From contig JADFUC010000961.1 in the NCBI GenBank assembly GCA_019722365.1, forward strand, positions 62,001 through 126,000: a stretch of 64,000 bases of DNA, given 5' to 3'. Each line of letters opens with the position of its first letter. The first letter of the stretch is position 1. This document shows positions 60,215 to 64,000 of the stretch, in pieces. The DNA is from Lithospermum erythrorhizon. Its lineage: Eukaryota > Streptophyta > Magnoliopsida > Boraginales > Boraginaceae. Both the position numbers and the translations under genes were made by a program. The notes under the pieces are model-generated. The model saw only the letters and a list, made by a program, of their open reading frames with translations, ran no database searches and was not told where the DNA came from.

Positions 60215-62290
60215 CACATAAAATATATTATTATTTAACTTGGTATACAAATTATTAATGATTAAACCGACATACGTATTTAAAACTATATCACGAAAGC
60301 GAGTAATAAATTAATAATATATAATATATGCAGATATATTCTCAGAATCAATCATGAGTTATACATGTAAATTGAATAAAAATAATTACGTTATTGAACG
60401 GGGCAAGATATATTTGAATCATTAAACATGCATTGAGATAACAAAGACTAGTGCTGATGCACAACAATTATAAAGTATATATATGTCAAACGTATACATG
60501 CACCATTCTCAAACTGCATATGTGTCATTTATTCCCTTTCAATTGATAATCTTATGTATATGCAAGTATAAAGTACGTTGAACACTTATCATACCTCTCG
60601 TTTTTTTATTTGACGCTTTTATATCGGCGCGAAACTGACCATTAATTACTTATTATTTTAATAAATATAAAAGTTATATCAAAGAGATTCATTTTGAAAA
60701 CAAGCCATAATGTTATTTTCTTGTAATTTTTTAACATATATTTAAAATAATCGATAACAAAGCTTCACCTCGATATACAAAAAAGTTTCAAATAAAAACG
60801 GAGGAAGTATTAGTTAATTCCTATTACGATTCCTAACTTTTTATTTTTGATGGGGCTAATTTAATAATTAATAAAGATAAAATTTTAAAAAATATGGGCT
60901 TTTATATATGCTAGTTGATTAGTGATAAGGGATGAATGTAAATTTATTGTGATGGATAATTATAGGGTTATATTGATATGGAACAATAACTTATAATCGG
61001 ACTCTATTTAATTATAAGTTGAACGAGTAGACGAGATGAATCTTTAGATTGGATTATCGAGTGGGCCTAGTTAGTTATCTGGTCCGTTGACAGTTAGGAC
61101 AAGAGACTTTAATTCTAAGTAAGGGACTACTACAATGAATTAATGGGTCAGGTTTATATATTCATATAGGCTATAGAGTATAGCCCAACATGATATCCAA
61201 TTACGATTTAAATTTTTAATGCAAGTAGACAGAAGCCTGGGTTTGAAGATTACACTTGCAGAGATGTTTGATTATCCAGGTAGCAATATTAAACGGCCTC
61301 AAATTACTAACACTGGCCTCAAAAAATACGATAATAAATTTAATTTTTAATATATTTATTTATTAAAATCTTAATAACTATACATATTTATTGAAACTTA
61401 TTCATCAAACATCAAATCTATTCATTTCTATAAGATATAAACACCAAAATCTAGAAACATCATATCAAATATAATCAATAAGCTTACTGAACTATCATAA
61501 ACAACACAAGATTCTAATTGCTCAACCATCTTCTTTTATGCATTTAAAAGATTCGAATGATTTTAAAATTTGAGGCCGACTAAAATTGAAAACCGATCTT
61601 CAAATCGACAATCGACACTTATCATATATAATTGAATGAATTTTTTTTATTATTTAGAATATGTGAAGTTTTGAATATTTTTTTTTATTTAAGTTGTTAC
61701 CAATTTAAATAGTATATCTAAATTGAAATTATACATCTTTGCTATTATAAGAGATTTATTCTAATATTCGTATAACAAAATAAGAAAGCATATAATAGTC
61801 TTAATCATATTTTCGAGACCCACATTTAAAGCAATTTTGAGACCGGCTGCTTAGCAAAGTCCTTTATTAAAAAGGCTAATTAGCCGCTTGATTTCGAATC
61901 CATGCTTTATTTTCGCTTGCCTCCCGAACTATTTCGCATTTCGCTTCCGTAATTTCTATCTTTTCAGTGCGCCTACGTATTTTCCATATTTTCTCGATCG
62001 CTTCCGTCTCCGCTCTTTTTCATTACTTGTAAATTATTTTTCAAGAAATTTAAATGACTATTTTGTCTCCTAACACTATACTAAAGATGGCACATTTAAA
62101 TATTTTACATAATTGGGGAATAAAACCTCTATCACCGGCTCTTTTCGACACAATGGCCCTCTAAACTTTCCACCCTAACTTTCATATCTTCTTCCCGCCC
62201 TTCCCCAACCACCACAACATCCTAAGACACCACCCTACTCAGATCTCTAACGCTAACCACCATCAGGTGGACTCTCAACACCACCATCGT
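58980..62290. other. Region downstream of the SOC1-like gene, AT-rich, no gene
   Basis: The first few hundred bases should be the SOC1-like 3' UTR. Beyond that no coding region is supported. Poly-T runs (for example 59270-59287) and simple repeats are frequent. Confidence 0.5.
60040..60215. repeat. (AAT)n-rich segment with an internal duplication
   Basis: Repeated AAT runs near 60043, 60120-60144 and 60183-60212, separated by a recurring 'atttaactaa(t/c)acctattataat' motif, so the stretch is a duplicated block as well as a microsatellite. Confidence 0.75.
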
Positions 62291-62400
62291 CGTGACCTCT
62301 CAAACACCATTAAACACCTCCTCCCCCCTCATCGTCGTAACCTCTCAAACACCATTAAACAGCCATACCATCACCATCGTTAAACCCAAATTCACTGCAC
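62291..62400. repeat. Short direct repeat
   Basis: 'cctctcaaacaccattaaac' occurs at about 62297 and 62341, 44 bases apart, within C-rich DNA. The plus-strand open frame across it starts with the repeated TSQTPLN and resembles no known protein. Confidence 0.6.
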
Positions 62401-62639
62401 TTCTCAAACACCAATTATCATCGAAGCTTCACAACCCAAATCCACCAAACCCCAAATTAAGAATGGACAATATAGAACAACAAAAGAGAAGAAAATGGAT
62501 GAATGTTGTGCAAATCGACATCAAACAATCAAGCAAAATTGAACCAAAAATTAAAATTGAACCCACTTTTTGGGTCAAGCCAGAGTCGGGAGGAACGGGC
62601 TCGTCATATCCAAAATGGTCGAAAATCAAAATTACATAA

Positions 62640-62870
62640 AAAGATCAAATCTTTTTGTTGAAAAAAATTGTATACAAAGATCTAATTTTTTTGCTCTAAT
62701 CAAAATTGTAGAAAAGGATAAAAAAAATTCGAAATCAAAATTGTAAAAGATCTGATCTTTTTGCTGAAAAAAAATTGCATAAAAAAAGCTTACTAATTTT
62801 TTTGCTACAATCAAAATTATGTTGAAGCATAATTTTTTTGCTGAAACCACAAATTGAAGCATAAAACGTT
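62640..62870. repeat. Imperfect AT-rich tandem repeat
   Basis: A unit containing 'gatct(a/g)at(c/t)tttttgct', 'aatcaaaattgta' and 'gaaaaaaattg' recurs three to four times. The long minus-strand open frames in this area result from the repeats having few stop codons. Confidence 0.6.
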
Positions 62871-64000
62871 TTCTTATGTTGTGAGGAATGAAAAATGTCA
62901 AAAGATTCCAAATTGTCAGGTATTAATGATGATACTTCATTTAAGCTGGGACAGGGCCATGCTTTTTTTTTTTTTAATTTTCCTTCTTTGTTCACCGGTG
63001 CAAAAGCTGTAACGTAAACGCAGCAGTTTGCCAGTGGGCCGCGGAACGGTGGCATGGTGCCAAGCTTAGTGGGGAAGCCAGGTAAAGACGCGCCACAAAA
63101 AGAAAACGGCTGGTCAGCGAAAGCTCGCGGAAGTCGAGGCGGACGGGATGTAAGTGCGATGTACAGTACAAAGTATTGGGTTTTATCAGAATTATATAAA
63201 TATTTTAAATTGTCTCTGATGCTTTTAACCCTATACTTTAACAGAGCTGCTGTGCGACAAATACCATTTAAGTTTTTTAAATTTAAAACGACTCTTAAAT
63301 GCGAAAAAGTGACGAGTGACAAATAAAAAGATGAATTCACAGAGACCCCGCAGTAACAGAATACAAGTACAAGCAAGATCGATAATTTAGGGATAAACCA
63401 AAACAAAAACATGTACGGTGACAAACGATTAATTAACCTATTAAAAAATATATATATACTTACAATAAAAAAGTTTTAAAAGTCAATATATCAAAATTAA
63501 TGGAATAATATGAAATATGTTTTTAATCAAATATGTTGTGGTAAGAACCAATTCTACCGTACATTTCCAAGGCGTGTGAGTTTGTTGCCTACGAATCCTT
63601 CACGCTGCGTCGCTCTGGCAAAAAAACGAATTCACATGGCGTGCGTTTGGTCTCATGAAAATATAGTTAAATCAAAATAATGTTGAAAATATGAATCGAG
63701 TTCGACTCGAATCGACTTGACTTGAATTTGACTTAGTTAGTAAAGTTGTCATCAAGTCAAAATCACTTGCACACATCAATATCAATCATATCACAAAATC
63801 ACATTCCTTATCTATATACATCAAATTAATTTATTATTACTATATATATATATTAATTTTTTATATTAAAATATTATGTTGATTTTGATTAATTTGGTTG
63901 ATTTTATAGGTAAATGATGATGAAGAGAGGGGTGAATTATAGGGATCGTAAAAGTGGATTAAATTGGTTCCCTATTGGTGTTCGTATTCTGATATTTTTC
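62871..64000. other. Non-coding end of window with a GC-rich island
   Basis: A GC-richer block at about 62985-63160 is bordered on the left by a poly-T run (62965-62978); the rest is AT-rich. No gene is supported. Confidence 0.4.

Noticed and set aside
62292..62639. A 115-codon plus-strand open frame rich in Thr, Pro and Lys
   Set aside because: Its start is a direct DNA repeat and the rest has low complexity; there is no evidence for a gene.
62735..63424. A 229-codon minus-strand open frame
   Set aside because: It runs through an AT-rich tandem repeat and a GC-rich island, has no domain I recognise and no splice or promoter context. I regard it as chance.
1..64000. tRNA, rRNA or microRNA genes
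   Set aside because: I saw no cloverleaf, rRNA or clear microRNA hairpin. Inspection by eye is not exhaustive; a covariance-model scan would be decisive.

Overview
This is nuclear DNA from a flowering plant, most likely a eudicot. It is AT-rich, its genes carry GT-AG introns, and plant LTR retrotransposons fill most of the space between genes. The species cannot be named from the window. Three conventional genes can be assembled exon by exon: a phospholipase D of the beta/gamma type (minus strand, 4014-9189, 10 exons), an LPEAT2-type EF-hand lysophospholipid acyltransferase (plus, 19293-25737, 14 coding exons, 534 aa) and a SOC1/AGL20-like MIKC MADS-box flowering regulator (plus, 52117-58979, 7 coding exons, 216 aa). 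The first two act in phospholipid turnover and remodelling; the third integrates flowering signals. From memory, the Arabidopsis counterparts of the last two, LPEAT2 (At2g45670) and SOC1 (At2g45660), are neighbours, so this looks like conserved gene order pushed about 26 kb apart by transposons.

Layout. 1-750: 3' end of a decayed Copia polyprotein (plus), followed by a degenerate minisatellite. 4014-9189: PLD, clean in eight exons, but the exon with the second catalytic HKD motif is full of small indels and the last exon has an in-frame TGA. 10667-17257: an internally deleted minus-strand Copia element (family A) with both LTRs, split by a solo-like LTR of a related family. 18130-18430: faint copy of LPEAT2 exon 1. 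19293-25737: LPEAT2, whose first intron holds a second copy of the end of exon 1 and a 78-bp tandem array.

29090-44782 is a nest of transposons. A minus-strand hAT transposase gene is split by a family-A Copia element (29991-44050). That element is itself split by an inverted solo LTR of its own family (34128-35135, target duplication CCTTT) and by a MULE of about 5 kb with long terminal inverted repeats (about 36530-41520). Reading around each insertion restores the order of the host element. 44783-51600 is transposon debris and AT-rich DNA, with a duplicated segment of about 300 bp and two LTR-like promoters.

52117-58979: the SOC1-like gene. Its large first intron contains a small non-autonomous LTR (TRIM-like) element and a MITE-like inverted repeat. 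Its last intron has been rebuilt by a tandem duplication that copied the 3' splice site and the first bases of the last exon, leaving decoy acceptors. 58980-64000 has no gene I can support, only simple and imperfect repeats.

I found no wholly new biochemical system. The most unusual signals are the duplicated splice acceptors in the SOC1-like gene, the duplicated exon end in LPEAT2, the transposon nest with an apparent LTR conversion tract, and the damaged catalytic exon of PLD. Exon coordinates were derived by hand from splice signals and family knowledge. Element boundaries marked 'about' are approximate.
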